Origin: an uncultured Gammaproteobacteria bacterium
GTDB taxonomy: Bacteria > Pseudomonadota > Gammaproteobacteria > GCA-002705445 > GCA-002716945
Assembly: GCA_902535975.1 (NCBI GenBank)
Contig: CACAVP010000002.1
Coordinates: 1-32,000 of the forward strand
Direction: 5' to 3'
DNA length: 32,000 bases
A model generated the notes under the pieces. It had not been told where the DNA came from, searched no databases, and saw only the letters and a list, made by a program, of their open reading frames with translations. The translations under genes were made by a program, and so were the position numbers. Below are positions 8,971 to 18,958 of the stretch, one piece after another. The first letter of the stretch is position 1, and every line of letters begins with the position of its first letter.

Positions 8971-11900
8971 CTAGTTTGGTTTGTTTTCTGAATCCAAGTC
9001 TATGTTGATACTTAGAGATCTAATTTCTTTTAGTAAAACATTGAATGATTCTGGTACGTGTGCATCCGTCGTATAATCGCCATCAACAATATTCTTGTAA
9101 ACCTTATTTCGTCCAGCTATATCATCAGATTTAACTGTCAACACTTCCTGAAGGACATTCGTCGCTCCGTAGGCCTGAAGGGCCCAAACTTCCATCTCTC
9201 CAAATCTTTGGCCTCCAAACTGTGCTTTTCCACCCAACGGTTGCTGCGTCACTAGACTATATGGACCTGTTGAACGTGCATGCATTTTATCATCAACGAG
9301 ATGATTAAGTTTTATGATATACATATAACCAATAGTTACTGGCCTTTCAAATTTTTCTCCCGTTCTTCCGTCATAGAGAATTGATTGGCCACTCGTTGGG
9401 AGTTCTGCAAGCTCAAGCATTTTTTTAATTTCCTCTTCAGAAGCACCATCAAACACAGGTGTTGCCATAGGGAGGCCGTCCTTGAGATTATTAGCTAAAG
9501 TGATTATTTCATCATCGCTGAACTTATCAATGGTATATTTTGTGAAGCCTGGACACTCCTTATAGACTTTCGATATAAACAGTTTCAACTTCTTAATTTC
9601 TTGCTGCTCCTTAAGCATCTGATTAATTTTATCACCTATACCATGAGCAGCCCACCCAAGGTGAGTCTCTAAAACTTGTCCCACATTCATTCTTGAGGGC
9701 ACGCCAAGAGGATTAAGAACTATATCTACAGGTGTTCCATCTTCACGATGAGGCATATCCTCAACAGGTATAATTTGAGAGATTACTCCTTTATTGCCAT
9801 GACGACCAGCCATCTTATCCCCAGGTTGTAGTGTTCTTTTTACAGCTAAATACACTTTTATCTTTTTCTGCACACCAGGGCCTAAATCATCAGGCATGGT
9901 AATTTTCTTGGTTACTTCCTCAAGATCTTGATTAAATTTATTCTGTAAGTCATCAATGCTATTTGCTAAGTTAGCTAGACTGATATTCACCTTTTCAACT
10001 TTAGTCTGCAATTTGAATATATCTTCGTTACTCAATGAATCAATTAATGCATTTGTTAATTTGGATCCGGCTTTGAAGTCCAGAATTGATTTTGAAAGTG
10101 TTTTATTCAATAAAAGTTTTCTAGCCCTAATATAAACTGTCTCTTGATTAATTCTGAGCTCATCAACAAGGTTTTTCTTGACCTCTTCTATTTGAGCTTC
10201 TTCTATCTGGATTGCCCTTTTATCCTTGTCTATACCTTCTCTGGTAAAAACTCTAACATCTATTACAGTCCCATCCATGCCTGAGGGTACTTTTAACGAT
10301 GAATCTTTGACGTCTGATGCTTTTTCTCCAAAAATTGCTCTTAGGAGTTTTTCTTCAGGAGTGAGTTGAGTTTCTCCTTTTGGTGTAACTTTCCCAACAA
10401 GTATGTCACCAGATTTAACTTCTGCACCAACGTAAACGATACCTGAAGCATCAAGCTTATTTAATAAATTTTCACTTACGTTTGGAATATCCGCTGTGAT
10501 TTCTTCAGATCCCAATTTAGTATCTCTCGCTACACACTCAAGTTCCTCAATATGTATAGATGTAAATCTATCTTCTCTGACGACTTTCTCAGAAACAAGA
10601 ATGGAATCTTCAAAATTGTAACCATTCCAGGGCATAAATGCTATTAGTAGGTTTTGACCTAGTGCAAGCTCTCCTAAATCAGTAGATGGACCATCGGCTA
10701 TAGCATCACCTGCAGTAACTTTATCGCCTGGCTTGACTAAAGGTCTCTGATTAATACAGGTATTTTGATTAGTTCGTGTGTATTTCGTGAGTGGATAAAT
10801 ATCAACCCCGGTATCAGAATCATCTCCAACATATTTTTCATCAACATTTACAATAATTCTTGATGCGTCAACATAATCAACCTCTCCATCTCTTCTTACT
10901 TTTACTGATGCTCCTGAATCAACTGCGACAGTTTTTTCCATTCCGGTACCTACCAGAGGTTTATCAGGTATTAAAAGTGGGACAGCTTGCCTTTGCATGT
11001 TTGAACCCATCAATGCTCTGTTAGCATCGTCATGTTCGAGAAAAGGTATAAGCGCGGCTGCAACTGAGACAACTTGGCGTGGAGAGACATCCATAAGCTC
11101 AACCTTGTCAGGCGATGAAATAGTGAATTCATTATTAAAGCGGCATGAAATTAAATCATCAATAATATTTCCTCTCGAATCAAGAGTTGTATTAGCTTGT
11201 GCAATCATATACTTACTCTCCTCGATTGCTGATAACCATTTAATTTCGTCTCTTACTTTGTTTTTATTAACAACTCTATAAGGCGTCTCAAGAAAACCGT
11301 ATGAATTAGTTCTAGAATATGTTGCGAGCGAATTGATTAGGCCGATATTCGGACCTTCTGGAGTTTCAATTGGGCAGACTCTTCCATAATGAGTAGGGTG
11401 AACATCCCTAACCTCAAAACCAGCCCTTTCTCTAGTTAAGCCGCCTGGGCCAAGCGCTGAGATTCTTCTTTTATGGGTAATCTCAGCCAGTGGATTATTC
11501 TGATCCATAAATTGAGATAACTGACTAGTGCCGAAAAACTCTTTAAGCGTCGCAGTAATGGGTTTTGAATTAACAATGTCTTTTGGTTGTAGTTTTTCGG
11601 ATAATTCCATTGTGGTCATTCTCTCTTTCACTGCTTTTTCAACTCTAACCAACCCTACTCTGAAGACATTCTCAACCATCTCACCTACGCATTTAACTCT
11701 CCGGTTTCCTAAATGATCAATATCATCAACGGAATCAGAACCATTTCTTATATTTATTAGTGTTTTGAGAACATCTAAAATATCATCATTCGATAATGTA
11801 GTCTCACCTTCCATAGTTTCCCGACCAACTCTCGAGTTAAACTTCATTCGACCAACGTCAGACAGATCATATCTATCACTTGATTGAAATAAATTGGTAA

Positions 11901-13197
11901 ATAGTTGATTTGCTGCCTCTTCGGTGGGCGGCTCACCCGGTCTCATCATTCTATAAATTTCAATCAGAGCAGATTTTTGATCTATAGTTGGGTCAACATC
12001 AAGGGTGTTACAAATAAAAGTACCTCTATCAAGATCATTTGTGTGAAGGATTGTAAAATTAGAAATGCCAAATTCATGTATTTGAGCTAGAACGTCAGGA
12101 TCAATCTCTTGATTGCATGATAATATATTTACGGAGACCGTTTTTATATTAGTTAATTTTTCTCTGGTAACTTTATCTATTTTCTGATTGGCATCACAGA
12201 TCAGTTCACCTGTATCAGGATCAACTATTTGCTCTGAAACGATCATATCAACTTTTACATCTGACCCTTTTATCTTAATAGTCACATCGCTAGCAATACG
12301 TTTTCCCAAAATAAAGTCATCAGGCACTTGAAACACTTTCATTTTACTTTTTTTGGCAGCATCTATTTGTCTTACTGTAATACGTTTGCCTTTGCCAACG
12401 ATCAGTTTTTTATTATGGTAAATATCAAATGAAGCAATGCTACCCTTAAGATCTTCTAAATTTTGGTCGATAAATATTTTTGCGTCTTTTACTGTAATTT
12501 TATTGAAGTCATAAAACTGTTCTATTATTTCTTGGGTGGAATATCCAAGCGCCCTAAGAATTATCGTTGAAGCTATTTTCCTCCTACGGTCAATTCTTGC
12601 GTAGATAATATCCTTTTGATCAAACTCAAAATCTAACCATGAGCCTCTGTAGGGGATAACTCTTGCCGAAAAAAGTAACTTACCAGATGAATGCGTCCTT
12701 CCTCGATCATGATCAAAAAAAACTCCTGGCGATCTGTGAAGTTGAGATACAACGACTCTCTCTGTACCATTGACAATGAATGTTCCATATTTAGTCATTA
12801 TCGGTAATTCGCCAAGAAAAACTTCCTCGTTTTCAAAAATTTCTACTTTTTCAGAGTTTTTCTCATCTAGATTCGTGTATAGCTTAAAGTTCACCTTTAT
12901 AGGTACTGAATATGTTTTACTGCTTATTCTACACTCCTCCTCATTAAACTCTGGCTTATCTAGTTTGAAACTAGTGTATTCAAGCTTACAGTTGTTGGAA
13001 TAATCGTATATGGGGAAAACTGATTCAAATACTCTATGGAGTCCTGATTTTTGCATATCAAAAACACCATTTGAATATCCTAGAAACTCATTATATGAGT
13101 TTATTTGTAGGTCAATTAAATTTGGTGCTTCGATAACGTCACTGGTTTTACCAAAACTTTTACGAATACGTTTTTTTTCAGTATAGGAATACGTCAT
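8971..13197 (-). CDS. rpoB: DNA-directed RNA polymerase subunit beta
   Basis: The beta subunit forms the second half of the polymerase cleft and is the rifampicin target. I place the start at the ATG 13195-13197 ([13 protein letters not shown]), which aligns with E. coli [13 protein letters not shown]; an upstream TTG at 13203 adds only two residues. The product is about 1408 residues, some 65 longer than E. coli; extra residues are visible before [12 protein letters not shown] and in the region before [20 protein letters not shown]. The rifampicin region ([20 protein letters not shown], then [10 protein letters not shown]) has only wild-type residues. Other landmarks are [13 protein letters not shown] and the C-terminal [14 protein letters not shown]. 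It is 8 bases upstream of rpoC. Its start region lies in a palindrome, described separately. Confidence 0.98.
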   Translation of the reverse strand: MTYSYTEKKRIRKSFGKTSDVIEAPNLIDLQINSYNEFLGYSNGVFDMQKSGLHRVFESVFPIYDYSNNCKLEYTSFKLDKPEFNEEECRISSKTYSVPIKVNFKLYTNLDEKNSEKVEIFENEEVFLGELPIMTKYGTFIVNGTERVVVSQLHRSPGVFFDHDRGRTHSSGKLLFSARVIPYRGSWLDFEFDQKDIIYARIDRRRKIASTIILRALGYSTQEIIEQFYDFNKITVKDAKIFIDQNLEDLKGSIASFDIYHNKKLIVGKGKRITVRQIDAAKKSKMKVFQVPDDFILGKRIASDVTIKIKGSDVKVDMIVSEQIVDPDTGELICDANQKIDKVTREKLTNIKTVSVNILSCNQEIDPDVLAQIHEFGISNFTILHTNDLDRGTFICNTLDVDPTIDQKSALIEIYRMMRPGEPPTEEAANQLFTNLFQSSDRYDLSDVGRMKFNSRVGRETMEGETTLSNDDILDVLKTLINIRNGSDSVDDIDHLGNRRVKCVGEMVENVFRVGLVRVEKAVKERMTTMELSEKLQPKDIVNSKPITATLKEFFGTSQLSQFMDQNNPLAEITHKRRISALGPGGLTRERAGFEVRDVHPTHYGRVCPIETPEGPNIGLINSLATYSRTNSYGFLETPYRVVNKNKVRDEIKWLSAIEESKYMIAQANTTLDSRGNIIDDLISCRFNNEFTISSPDKVELMDVSPRQVVSVAAALIPFLEHDDANRALMGSNMQRQAVPLLIPDKPLVGTGMEKTVAVDSGASVKVRRDGEVDYVDASRIIVNVDEKYVGDDSDTGVDIYPLTKYTRTNQNTCINQRPLVKPGDKVTAGDAIADGPSTDLGELALGQNLLIAFMPWNGYNFEDSILVSEKVVREDRFTSIHIEELECVARDTKLGSEEITADIPNVSENLLNKLDASGIVYVGAEVKSGDILVGKVTPKGETQLTPEEKLLRAIFGEKASDVKDSSLKVPSGMDGTVIDVRVFTREGIDKDKRAIQIEEAQIEEVKKNLVDELRINQETVYIRARKLLLNKTLSKSILDFKAGSKLTNALIDSLSNEDIFKLQTKVEKVNISLANLANSIDDLQNKFNQDLEEVTKKITMPDDLGPGVQKKIKVYLAVKRTLQPGDKMAGRHGNKGVISQIIPVEDMPHREDGTPVDIVLNPLGVPSRMNVGQVLETHLGWAAHGIGDKINQMLKEQQEIKKLKLFISKVYKECPGFTKYTIDKFSDDEIITLANNLKDGLPMATPVFDGASEEEIKKMLELAELPTSGQSILYDGRTGEKFERPVTIGYMYIIKLNHLVDDKMHARSTGPYSLVTQQPLGGKAQFGGQRFGEMEVWALQAYGATNVLQEVLTVKSDDIAGRNKVYKNIVDGDYTTDAHVPESFNVLLKEIRSLSINIDLDSENKPN

Positions 13198-13199
13198 AG

Positions 13200-13227
13200 C
13201 CAAAAGGTCCTTTTGGTTTCTACCAAA
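13200..13227 (-). promoter_or_regulatory. two mutually exclusive hairpins at the rpoB ribosome binding site
   Basis: In the sense RNA, UUUGGU-AGAA-ACCAAA (13212-13227) forms one six-pair hairpin. CCAAAAGGACCUUUUGG (13200-13216) forms another whose loop contains GGA of the likely ribosome binding site and whose end lies three bases before the rpoB ATG. The two share CCAAA, so they cannot form together. In E. coli the rplL-rpoB gap contains an attenuator and an RNase III site. Here the gap is under 80 bases and this structure is the only visible candidate for adjusting rpoB relative to rplL. The folding is read from sequence; the regulatory role is inferred. Confidence 0.45.
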
Positions 13228-13272
13228 TTTAAGTCCTCAAAAATAGTTTGAGTATTATTAAGTTTTAAGTTT

Positions 13273-13650
13273 TTATTTAAGTTCAACAGTTGCTCCAGCT
13301 TCTTCCAATTGCTTTTTAAAATCGTCTGCTTCCTCCTTGGAAGCACCCTCTTTTAAAACGCATGGTGCTGATTCAACTTTGTCTTTTGCTTCTTTTAGCC
13401 CAAGGCCTGTAATTGCTCTTACAGCCTTTATGACTGCAACCTTATTACCGCCCATGTCTGCTAGAGATACATCGAATTCAGTTTTTTCTGCTGCTGCATC
13501 ACCACTATCGCCCGCTGCTGCAGGTGCGGCTGCCACAGCTGCTGCTGCTGTAACTCCAAATTTTTCTTCCATTTGTGATATGAGGTCAACAATCTCCATC
13601 ACAGTCATATTAGAAATGCTCTCTAGTATGTCGTCTTTACTCACTGCCAT
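13273..13650 (-). CDS. rplL: 50S ribosomal protein L7/L12
   Basis: L7/L12 is the multicopy acidic stalk protein that recruits translation GTPases. About 125 residues: an N-terminal dimer domain ([20 protein letters not shown]), an Ala-rich hinge near residues 35-55 ([20 protein letters not shown]) and the C-terminal factor-binding domain with [20 protein letters not shown] and the final GATVELK. Two adjacent ATGs exist (13653 and 13650). I prefer the second because GGGAG is six bases before it. It lies 17 bases after rplJ, as expected for the L10-L12 pair, and about 75 bases before the rpoB ATG. Confidence 0.97.
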   Translation of the reverse strand: MAVSKDDILESISNMTVMEIVDLISQMEEKFGVTAAAAVAAAPAAAGDSGDAAAEKTEFDVSLADMGGNKVAVIKAVRAITGLGLKEAKDKVESAPCVLKEGASKEEADDFKKQLEEAGATVELK

Positions 13651-13667
13651 CATTTTCTCCCGATATA

Positions 13668-14189
13668 TTAATTCTTAGACGCTTTCACAGCATCAATAGT
13701 TCTCACTAGTTTACTAGGTACGGCTTTCATAGTACCCATAAGTTTCTGAATAGGTCCTTGCATAACTGATAATAATTTTGATATAGCCTCCTCATAAGTA
13801 GGAAGAGATGCAAGTTTCTTTAATTCGCTAATATCTAAATCCTGGCCTTGATAGTTGATAGCTTTAGGCTTTAAATTCTCGTGTTTATCGATGAAATCTT
13901 TGATAGATTTTGCAAACTTGCCTGGGTCTTCTTTTCCTACTGCAATGATCTGCGGGCCTGAGACATTTTCGGACATAGATGAGAATTGGCTCTCTTTCAG
14001 AGCCATTTTCAGCATATTGTTTTTGACCAGCTTGACAAATACACCTGCTTCACGAGTTGTCTTTCTGAGCTCATTTAATTCATTCGATGTTAAACCCGAA
14101 TAATCAGCAGTCAATACCACCTCAGCATCGCTCAAAATGGTAGACATTTCTTTTACTAAATCTTTTTTCTGGGATAAATTCAGCGGCAT
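13668..14189 (-). CDS. rplJ: 50S ribosomal protein L10
   Basis: L10 anchors the L7/L12 dimers to 23S rRNA and, as the L10-L12 complex, represses its own mRNA in E. coli. The 173 residues show the family N-terminus ([15 protein letters not shown]), [20 protein letters not shown], and the C-terminal Ala/Lys helices that bind L12 ([17 protein letters not shown]). AGGAG, five bases before the ATG, overlaps the end of rplA, and only one base separates the rplA TAG from this start. In E. coli a promoter and a long L10-binding leader separate rplA and rplJ; there is no room for one here, so any such site would have to be inside rplA. Confidence 0.96.
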   Translation of the reverse strand: MPLNLSQKKDLVKEMSTILSDAEVVLTADYSGLTSNELNELRKTTREAGVFVKLVKNNMLKMALKESQFSSMSENVSGPQIIAVGKEDPGKFAKSIKDFIDKHENLKPKAINYQGQDLDISELKKLASLPTYEEAISKLLSVMQGPIQKLMGTMKAVPSKLVRTIDAVKASKN

Positions 14190-14190
14190 A

Positions 14191-14892
14191 CTAACTCCTC
14201 TTCTCGACTGACGATAAGTCTACCTTAATTCCAGGTCCCATAGTAGAGGAAATTGTAATATTTTTCATATATTTACCTTTGGCAGATGATGGTTTTGCCT
14301 TGATTAAGTCTGATACTAGGGCAGCGGCATTATCTGCAAGTTTAATTGTGTCGAAATCAAGCTTACCGATGATGGCATGAATGATACCTGCCTTATCATT
14401 TTTGTATCTAATTTGACCTTTTTTTGCCTTTGTAATTGCATCTGCTATGTTCTTCGTAACAGTACCTTCCTTTGGATTGGGCATCAAGTTTTTCGGGCCT
14501 AATATCCTACCAAGTTGTCCCATTTTCTTCATGCAATCAGGTGTAGCAACAACAATATCAGCAATTAAATCTTTCTCTTTTTTAACTTTATCTATTAAAT
14601 CCTCAAAACCAACCTCATCTGCACCAGCATCTTTGGCTGCTTTCTCATCTTCTCCATCTGCAAAAGCCACAACAGTCATGGTTTTACCAATTCCATGTGG
14701 CAGTGTTGATGAACCTCGTACACCTTGATCTGACTTAGTGGCGTCAATTCCTAAGTTGACGCTGAGGTCAACACTCTCATTGAATTTAGCTCTCGGCGCG
14801 CTCTTTAAAAGTTCGATTGCTTCCTCTAGGCTATAGTCTTTAGACGTATCTATTTTATCTTGAATAGCTTTTGCTTTTTTTGATAAAGTCAT
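14191..14892 (-). CDS. rplA: 50S ribosomal protein L1
   Basis: L1 forms the mobile stalk that handles the E-site tRNA and represses the rplKA mRNA in E. coli. The 233 residues match the family length. Typical segments are YSLEEAIELLKSAPRAKFNE and VDLSVNLGID near the start, GRILGPKNLMPNPKEGTVT in the middle, and KNITISSTMGPGIKVD at the end. The ATG shares one base with the rplK stop (TAATG-type junction), so the two are translationally coupled. The 3' end carries the ribosome binding site of rplJ. Confidence 0.97.
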   Translation of the reverse strand: MTLSKKAKAIQDKIDTSKDYSLEEAIELLKSAPRAKFNESVDLSVNLGIDATKSDQGVRGSSTLPHGIGKTMTVVAFADGEDEKAAKDAGADEVGFEDLIDKVKKEKDLIADIVVATPDCMKKMGQLGRILGPKNLMPNPKEGTVTKNIADAITKAKKGQIRYKNDKAGIIHAIIGKLDFDTIKLADNAAALVSDLIKAKPSSAKGKYMKNITISSTMGPGIKVDLSSVEKRS

Positions 14893-15323
14893 TAGTCTTC
14901 CACCTCTATCCCCATACTTCTCGCTGTTCCAGCAATAATTTTTATTGAGTTGTCTAGATTTGCACCTGTTAAATCACCCTCTTTTGCCTTCACTATCTCA
15001 GCTAGTTGATCATTTGTGACTTTTGCAACTTTATTAGTGTGAGGAGTAGCGCTGCCTTTTTGAATGCCTGCAGCTTTTTTCAAGAGAACTGCCGCAGGGG
15101 CAGATTTGATTACAAAATCAAAAGATCTGTCTTTATAGACATTTATCACCACGGGTAATGCCATACCTTTCTCTGCATCCTTAGTCCTGTCGTTAAACTG
15201 CTTACAGAAGTCTTGTATATTTAGACCATGCTGACCTAAAGCTGGTCCAACAGGTGGTGCAGGATTTGCAGACCCAGCAGGGACCTGAAGTTTAACTTGT
15301 GTCATCAATTCTTTTGCTGCCAT
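14892..15323 (-). CDS. rplK: 50S ribosomal protein L11
   Basis: L11 binds the GTPase-associated centre of 23S rRNA and is needed for stringent activation of RelA. The 143 residues (E. coli 142) include [20 protein letters not shown] with the conserved prolines of the N-terminal domain, [12 protein letters not shown], and the C-terminal rRNA-binding domain with [20 protein letters not shown] and ARSMGIEV. It overlaps nusG by one base at its start (TAATG) and rplA by one base at its end. This removes the separate promoter region that E. coli has between nusG and rplK; a promoter could only lie inside nusG, and I did not identify one. Confidence 0.97.
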   Translation of the reverse strand: MAAKELMTQVKLQVPAGSANPAPPVGPALGQHGLNIQDFCKQFNDRTKDAEKGMALPVVINVYKDRSFDFVIKSAPAAVLLKKAAGIQKGSATPHTNKVAKVTNDQLAEIVKAKEGDLTGANLDNSIKIIAGTARSMGIEVED

Positions 15324-15850
15324 TATCCTTTCTCCACTTGAGTTAATGATAGTTCTATTGGCGTAGGCTTACCAAAAACCAGAACTGATACTTTAAGCTT
15401 ATTTTTTTCAAAATCAACTGTTTCTACTACACCATTGAAGTCGTTGAACGGTCCATCAGTGATCCGAACAACTTCACCAGGCTCGAACATTACCTTTGGT
15501 TTAGGTTTATCTACATCATTTTGCATAGACTGCATTAAGCTATCAGCCTCTGATTGTTTAAGAGGAACTGGTTTGTCGCTTGTGCCTCCGATAAAACCGA
15601 GCACTTGTGGTGCGCTCTTTACAAGGTGCCATGTCTCGTCATTCATATCCATTTTGATCATTACGTATCCTGGAAAATATTTTCTCTCTGACCTCTTCTT
15701 TTTCCCCTCTTTAATTTCTAAAACTTCCTCAGTAGGAACCAGAATTTCCTCGAAAGAATCCTGTAATCCACTCCTTTTGATTCTATCCTCAAGTGTAAGT
15801 TTCACCTTATTTTCATAACCTGAAAAAGCTTGTAGAACGTACCAATCCAT
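15323..15850 (-). CDS. nusG: transcription termination/antitermination factor NusG
   Basis: NusG binds RNA polymerase beta' and links it to Rho, or to S10 and the ribosome. About 176 residues: the NGN domain starts at [18 protein letters not shown] and contains [20 protein letters not shown] and [13 protein letters not shown]; the KOW domain follows with [20 protein letters not shown]. The frame is open to 15883, but homology starts at MDWYV. Two successive ATGs (15853 and 15850) overlap the secE TGA, and GGAG lies seven bases before the second, which I chose. The family order secE-nusG-rplK is kept. Confidence 0.96.
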   Translation of the reverse strand: MDWYVLQAFSGYENKVKLTLEDRIKRSGLQDSFEEILVPTEEVLEIKEGKKKRSERKYFPGYVMIKMDMNDETWHLVKSAPQVLGFIGGTSDKPVPLKQSEADSLMQSMQNDVDKPKPKVMFEPGEVVRITDGPFNDFNGVVETVDFEKNKLKVSVLVFGKPTPIELSLTQVEKG

Positions 15851-16218
15851 CATGCAACTCCGTATAAGGTGCCAATAGCCCACCCTAAGAGCATGTCAAA
15901 AAGCCACAACAAAATCCCTACAATGATTACAACGAAAATAACACCTAGTGTTGTTTGTGTAGTCTCTTGTTTAGTAGGCCATGTGACTTTTTTGAGCTCT
16001 ACTTTAGAATCAGTTACATAAGAATAGACCAATTTACCAAAGTCACTCTGATAAGCGATAAAAGCAGAAAAAATAACAACAGAAATCATGCCGATCACTC
16101 TGTAAAATAACCTTACATCACTGTAGTAATAAAAAAGGACCATCCCAACAATTAGGACTCCAATTGATAGCAGCAAATAGGATTTACTGGATTTAGTTTC
16201 TATGTTTTTTTCTGTCAT
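15850..16218 (-). CDS. secE: preprotein translocase subunit SecE
   Basis: SecE is the essential clamp subunit of the SecYEG channel in the inner membrane. The 122 residues show two N-terminal hydrophobic helices (about 13-32 and 38-57), a cytoplasmic amphipathic stretch with the family signature ELKKVTWPTKQET near residue 75, and the conserved third membrane helix (VIFVVIIVGILLWLFDMLLG). This three-helix form is typical of gammaproteobacteria; many other bacteria have only the last helix. It lies between tRNA-Trp and nusG, overlapping the nusG start by up to 4 bases, and has no obvious promoter of its own, so it is probably transcribed from the tuf side. Confidence 0.95.
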   Translation of the reverse strand: MTEKNIETKSSKSYLLLSIGVLIVGMVLFYYYSDVRLFYRVIGMISVVIFSAFIAYQSDFGKLVYSYVTDSKVELKKVTWPTKQETTQTTLGVIFVVIIVGILLWLFDMLLGWAIGTLYGVA

Positions 16219-16240
16219 GGCATTATCTTCGTCAATTCGT

Positions 16241-16313
16241 CAGGCCAGGAGGGACTCGAACCCCCAACCTACGGTTTTGGAGACCGTCGCTCTACCAGTT
16301 GAGCTACTAGCCT
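16241..16313 (-). tRNA. trnW: tRNA-Trp (anticodon CCA)
   Basis: A 73-nt cloverleaf reads on the minus strand with acceptor AGGCTAG/CTGGCCT (one G-U), anticodon loop CTCCAAA giving CCA, and a T-arm with GGTTCGAGTCC. The discriminator is G, as usual for tRNA-Trp. The 3' CCA is not encoded. It is 21 bases after tuf and 22 before secE, the same place as in Pseudomonas-type genomes, and is likely cut out of a tuf-secE transcript. Confidence 0.96.
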
Positions 16314-16334
16314 ATCATCAAAATCAATGATAGC

Positions 16335-17525
16335 TTACTCTACTATTTTCGATACGACTCCAGCTCCAACAGTCTTGCCACCTTCACGTATCGCAAATTT
16401 CAGACCTTGTTCTAAAGCAATAGGTGTTATAAGTTCGACATTCATTTTTACGTTATCACCAGGCATAACCATTTCAACATCTTTAGGTAATTCAATAGCT
16501 CCAGTTACATCAGTTGTTCTGAAATAAAATTGAGGTCTGTAATTACCAAAGAATGGTGTATGTCTTCCGCCTTCGTCTTTTGACAACACATAAACTTCAC
16601 ATTCGAATTTAGTGTGAGGTTTAATTGAACCTGGGACGCATAATACTTGTCCTCTTTCAACCTCCTCACGTTTTGTTCCTCTTAGAAGAACGCCGACATT
16701 ATCTCCAGCAACGCCTTCATCAAGGAGTTTTCTAAACATTTCAACGCCGGTACATGTGGTTTTTTGTGTGTCTCTGATACCTACTATTTCTATCTCTTCA
16801 CCCACATTTACTTTTCCTCTCTCTATTCTTCCTGTCACTACAGTTCCACGACCAGATATAGAGAATACATCCTCAATTGGCATCAGAAATGTTTGATCAA
16901 CTGGGCGCTCCGGCACAGGAATAAATTTATCCATCTCATCAACTAGTTTCTCAATTGATGGGATACCAATATCTGATGAATCACCTTCAATTGCCTTTAG
17001 AGCAGAACCTGAAACTATAGGTACATCGTCACCCGGAAAATCATATTTAGAGAGAAGTTCCCTTATTTCCATTTCTACTAAATCTGTTAATTCTTTATCA
17101 TCTACTTGATCGGCTTTGTTCAGGTAAACAACAATATGTGGCACTCCAACTTGGCGAGCCAGAAGAATGTGCTCTCTAGTTTGAGGCATTGGTCCATCTG
17201 CTGCAGAGCATACTAAAATTGCGCCATCCATTTGCGCCGCACCTGTTATCATATTTTTAACATAATCAGCGTGACCAGGACAATCTACGTGCGCGTAATG
17301 CCTGTCTGTAGACTCGTACTCTACGTGAGCTGTTGCGATCGTAATACCACGCTCTCTTTCTTCAGGCGCGTTATCAATTTGGTCATAAGCTTTTGCTTCT
17401 CCGCCAAACTTCTCACCCATCACTTTGGTGATAGCTGCAGTAAGTGTAGTTTTGCCATGATCCACGTGGCCAATTGTACCAACGTTCACATGGGCTTTAT
17501 TTCTTTCAAATTTTTCCTTAGCCAT
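16335..17525 (-). CDS. tuf: translation elongation factor Tu
   Basis: EF-Tu carries aminoacyl-tRNA to the ribosome. The 396 residues match the family (E. coli 394). GHVDHGKT at residues 19-26 is the P-loop; [13 protein letters not shown] (switch I), [12 protein letters not shown] (G3) and NKAD (G4) follow; domains II and III contain [13 protein letters not shown] and [20 protein letters not shown]. The C-terminus is [16 protein letters not shown]. It stands at the tufB position, between the tRNA-Thr/Gly/Tyr cluster and tRNA-Trp-secE. Since the tufA position after fusA is empty, this may be the only tuf in the genome, which the window cannot settle. The upstream Shine-Dalgarno (GGGA) is weak. 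Confidence 0.98.
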   Translation of the reverse strand: MAKEKFERNKAHVNVGTIGHVDHGKTTLTAAITKVMGEKFGGEAKAYDQIDNAPEERERGITIATAHVEYESTDRHYAHVDCPGHADYVKNMITGAAQMDGAILVCSAADGPMPQTREHILLARQVGVPHIVVYLNKADQVDDKELTDLVEMEIRELLSKYDFPGDDVPIVSGSALKAIEGDSSDIGIPSIEKLVDEMDKFIPVPERPVDQTFLMPIEDVFSISGRGTVVTGRIERGKVNVGEEIEIVGIRDTQKTTCTGVEMFRKLLDEGVAGDNVGVLLRGTKREEVERGQVLCVPGSIKPHTKFECEVYVLSKDEGGRHTPFFGNYRPQFYFRTTDVTGAIELPKDVEMVMPGDNVKMNVELITPIALEQGLKFAIREGGKTVGAGVVSKIVE

Positions 17526-17563
17526 TTTTTAAATCCCGAGTTAGTTAAGTTTCAAGTGGGGTA

Positions 17564-17592
17564 ATAATAAACCACTTTTATGCGCATTTACA
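17564..17592 (-). promoter_or_regulatory. possible promoter for tuf
   Basis: In the 95-bp gap between tRNA-Thr and tuf, the minus strand has TGTAAA (17587-17592), 17 bases, then TATTAT (17564-17569). The -10 is 5/6 and the -35 only 3/6. It would give a leader of about 30 nt. tuf could equally be read through from the tRNA cluster, as in E. coli. Confidence 0.35.
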
Positions 17593-17620
17593 CTAAAATT
17601 TTAATAAAATCAACGAAAAA

Positions 17621-17693
<73 letters not shown>

Positions 17694-17900
17694 AATGCTT
17701 CAATCCATGCGATGATATTAAAAAGAGAGCTTTTATACAACAATATTGGTCAAGATTAACCCGCAACGGAGCTATATCAATAAAGGATAGAATAAATTTT
17801 GCTCCTAAAGTAGCTTTTCTGGAAGAAGAGATAACTTATATTGGGCGCTAATTGTGAAAGTTTGATTACTCGATGATTAAACTTTGTTAGGGATTTTTTG

Positions 17901-17971
17901 AGCGGGTAGCGGGAATCGAACCCGCATCGTCAGCTTGGAAGGCTGAAGTTCTACCATTGTACCATACCCGC
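17901..17971 (-). tRNA. trnG: tRNA-Gly (anticodon TCC)
   Basis: A 71-nt cloverleaf with acceptor GCGGGTA/TACCCGC, anticodon loop CTTCCAA giving TCC, T-arm GGTTCGATTCC and discriminator U as in other bacterial tRNA-Gly. CCA is not encoded. It is 12 bases after tRNA-Tyr and about 207 bases before tRNA-Thr. The 207-bp spacer is long for this cluster and holds no convincing gene. Confidence 0.95.
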
Positions 17972-17983
17972 GTCAAATTAATT

Positions 17984-18065
17984 TGGAGGGGGCAGGATTC
18001 GAACCTGCGAAGGCAGGGCCAGCAGATTTACAGTCTGCCCTCGTTGACCGCTTGAGTACCCCTCC
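17984..18065 (-). tRNA. trnY: tRNA-Tyr (anticodon GTA)
   Basis: An 82-nt class II tRNA with a long variable arm. Acceptor GGAGGGG pairs with CCCCTCC, the anticodon loop CTGTAAA gives GTA, the T-arm has GGTTCGAATCC and the discriminator is A. CCA is not encoded. It is the first member of the tRNA-Tyr/Gly/Thr-tuf series. The 56-bp gap before it contains only a weak -10-like TAAGAT, so its promoter is uncertain and the upstream small genes may read into it. Confidence 0.95.
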
Positions 18066-18121
18066 GAAAATCACTTGTGTATCTTAACAAAGCATTAATC
18101 GTATAGCATTAAATTTTTTAG

Positions 18122-18331
18122 CTAGTATGGTCTTTCTGGTTTTTTGATGAACCACAAATATAAAACCCAAGCAATCCCCATAGATAGTATAACTTGACTA
18201 GTTCTATAAAAGTTATTTACAGAGAATATTAGAAATAATACGACTGTTGCGAACAAAACGAAAAATGCTTCGATTCGGTTAGAGGTAATTTTCATACCAA
18301 AAATTCTCGGTGGTGGGCCTAGAGGTTTCAT
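18122..18331 (-). CDS. small inner-membrane protein of unknown function
   Basis: I do not recognise a family. The 69 residues start MKPLGPPPRIFGMKITSNR and have two hydrophobic helices at about residues 21-39 (AFFVLFATVVLFLIFSVNN) and 45-62 (QVILSMGIAWVLYLWFI), ending in the basic KKPERPY. A two-helix hairpin in the inner membrane is likely. Its ATG overlaps the TGA of the preceding gene by 4 bases (ATGA), with GGAG five bases upstream, which supports real, coupled translation. It is the last gene of a four-gene overlapping set and lies 56 bases before tRNA-Tyr. Confidence 0.7.
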   Translation of the reverse strand: MKPLGPPPRIFGMKITSNRIEAFFVLFATVVLFLIFSVNNFYRTSQVILSMGIAWVLYLWFIKKPERPY

Positions 18332-18555
18332 TCAATCTCCATAAGTTTTATAATATTTGTATTCAATACATTTATATCATGAGTCTTGATTATATCGTAG
18401 ACTTCTGCAACATCAACGCACCTCTTTTTCGAGATATGAAATAAGCCAGGTTTCTTCTTAAAGTCATTTATAATACCTTGATGAGAAGAGTAAAAATCTA
18501 CTCTTTTAAGAATAAAAAAAGCATGTAAAAATCCTCGGACGCTACTAGTATGCAT
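18328..18555 (-). CDS. hypothetical protein, about 75 residues
   Basis: I do not recognise this product. I chose the ATG at 18555 (MHTSSVRGFL); the frame is open to a TTG one codon earlier. AGGA lies six bases before the ATG. The sequence is basic in its first half (FILKRVDFY, KKKPGLFHISKKR) and ends VYDIIKTHDINVLNTN followed by IIKLMEIE. There is no clear signal peptide or membrane helix; the short hydrophobic stretch GFLHAFFIL is too brief. It overlaps the stop of the upstream gene by 11 bases and the start of the downstream gene by 4, so it is likely translated within the cluster. Confidence 0.55.
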   Translation of the reverse strand: MHTSSVRGFLHAFFILKRVDFYSSHQGIINDFKKKPGLFHISKKRCVDVAEVYDIIKTHDINVLNTNIIKLMEIE

Positions 18556-18958
18556 CAATCATCCTCTCAAGATCATCTAAACTTTTTTGTTTTTTCCTAT
18601 CAAAGCGTTCGAATATTTTCAGGTAATTGCTGCAATTGCTCTTTTGCACGTTGAGTTTAAGTTTCATTAATTGCGTTATTGTAGCTGATTTGGTTCTCAT
18701 GTAGGTTGACTTCAACATATCATAATCATCATCAGTAAAAAGTAAATATTTATCCTTTAGTTCTCTAAGAAGGGTAAATAGTGAGTTTAACTCACGATCA
18801 TCATCATAGTTTTGCACACACAAAGAACTATAGCCATCAATACTTGCAGAGTAATTGACGAGATCAATAAATAATTTGTCCGGTGCAGCACCTAATGGAT
18901 TTGAAAAAAACGGTGCTAGGAGAGCGAACTTAATTATTAATAATCTGGTAAATTTCAT
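18545..18958 (-). CDS. hypothetical exported protein
   Basis: The family is not recognised. The 137 residues begin with a signal-peptide-like segment: basic MKFTR, a hydrophobic core LLIIKFALLAPFF and a possible cleavage site around PLGAA at residue 25. The rest is mostly charged helix (DRELNSLFTLLRELKDKYL, then RKKQKSLDDLERMIDAY) with two cysteines in the mature part (SLCVQNY and SNCSNYL), which could form a disulfide in the periplasm. It overlaps the 3' end of the upstream gene by 29 bases and that of the next by 11. The ribosome binding site is modest (AGGG nine bases upstream). Confidence 0.65.
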   Translation of the reverse strand: MKFTRLLIIKFALLAPFFSNPLGAAPDKLFIDLVNYSASIDGYSSLCVQNYDDDRELNSLFTLLRELKDKYLLFTDDDYDMLKSTYMRTKSATITQLMKLKLNVQKSNCSNYLKIFERFDRKKQKSLDDLERMIDAY

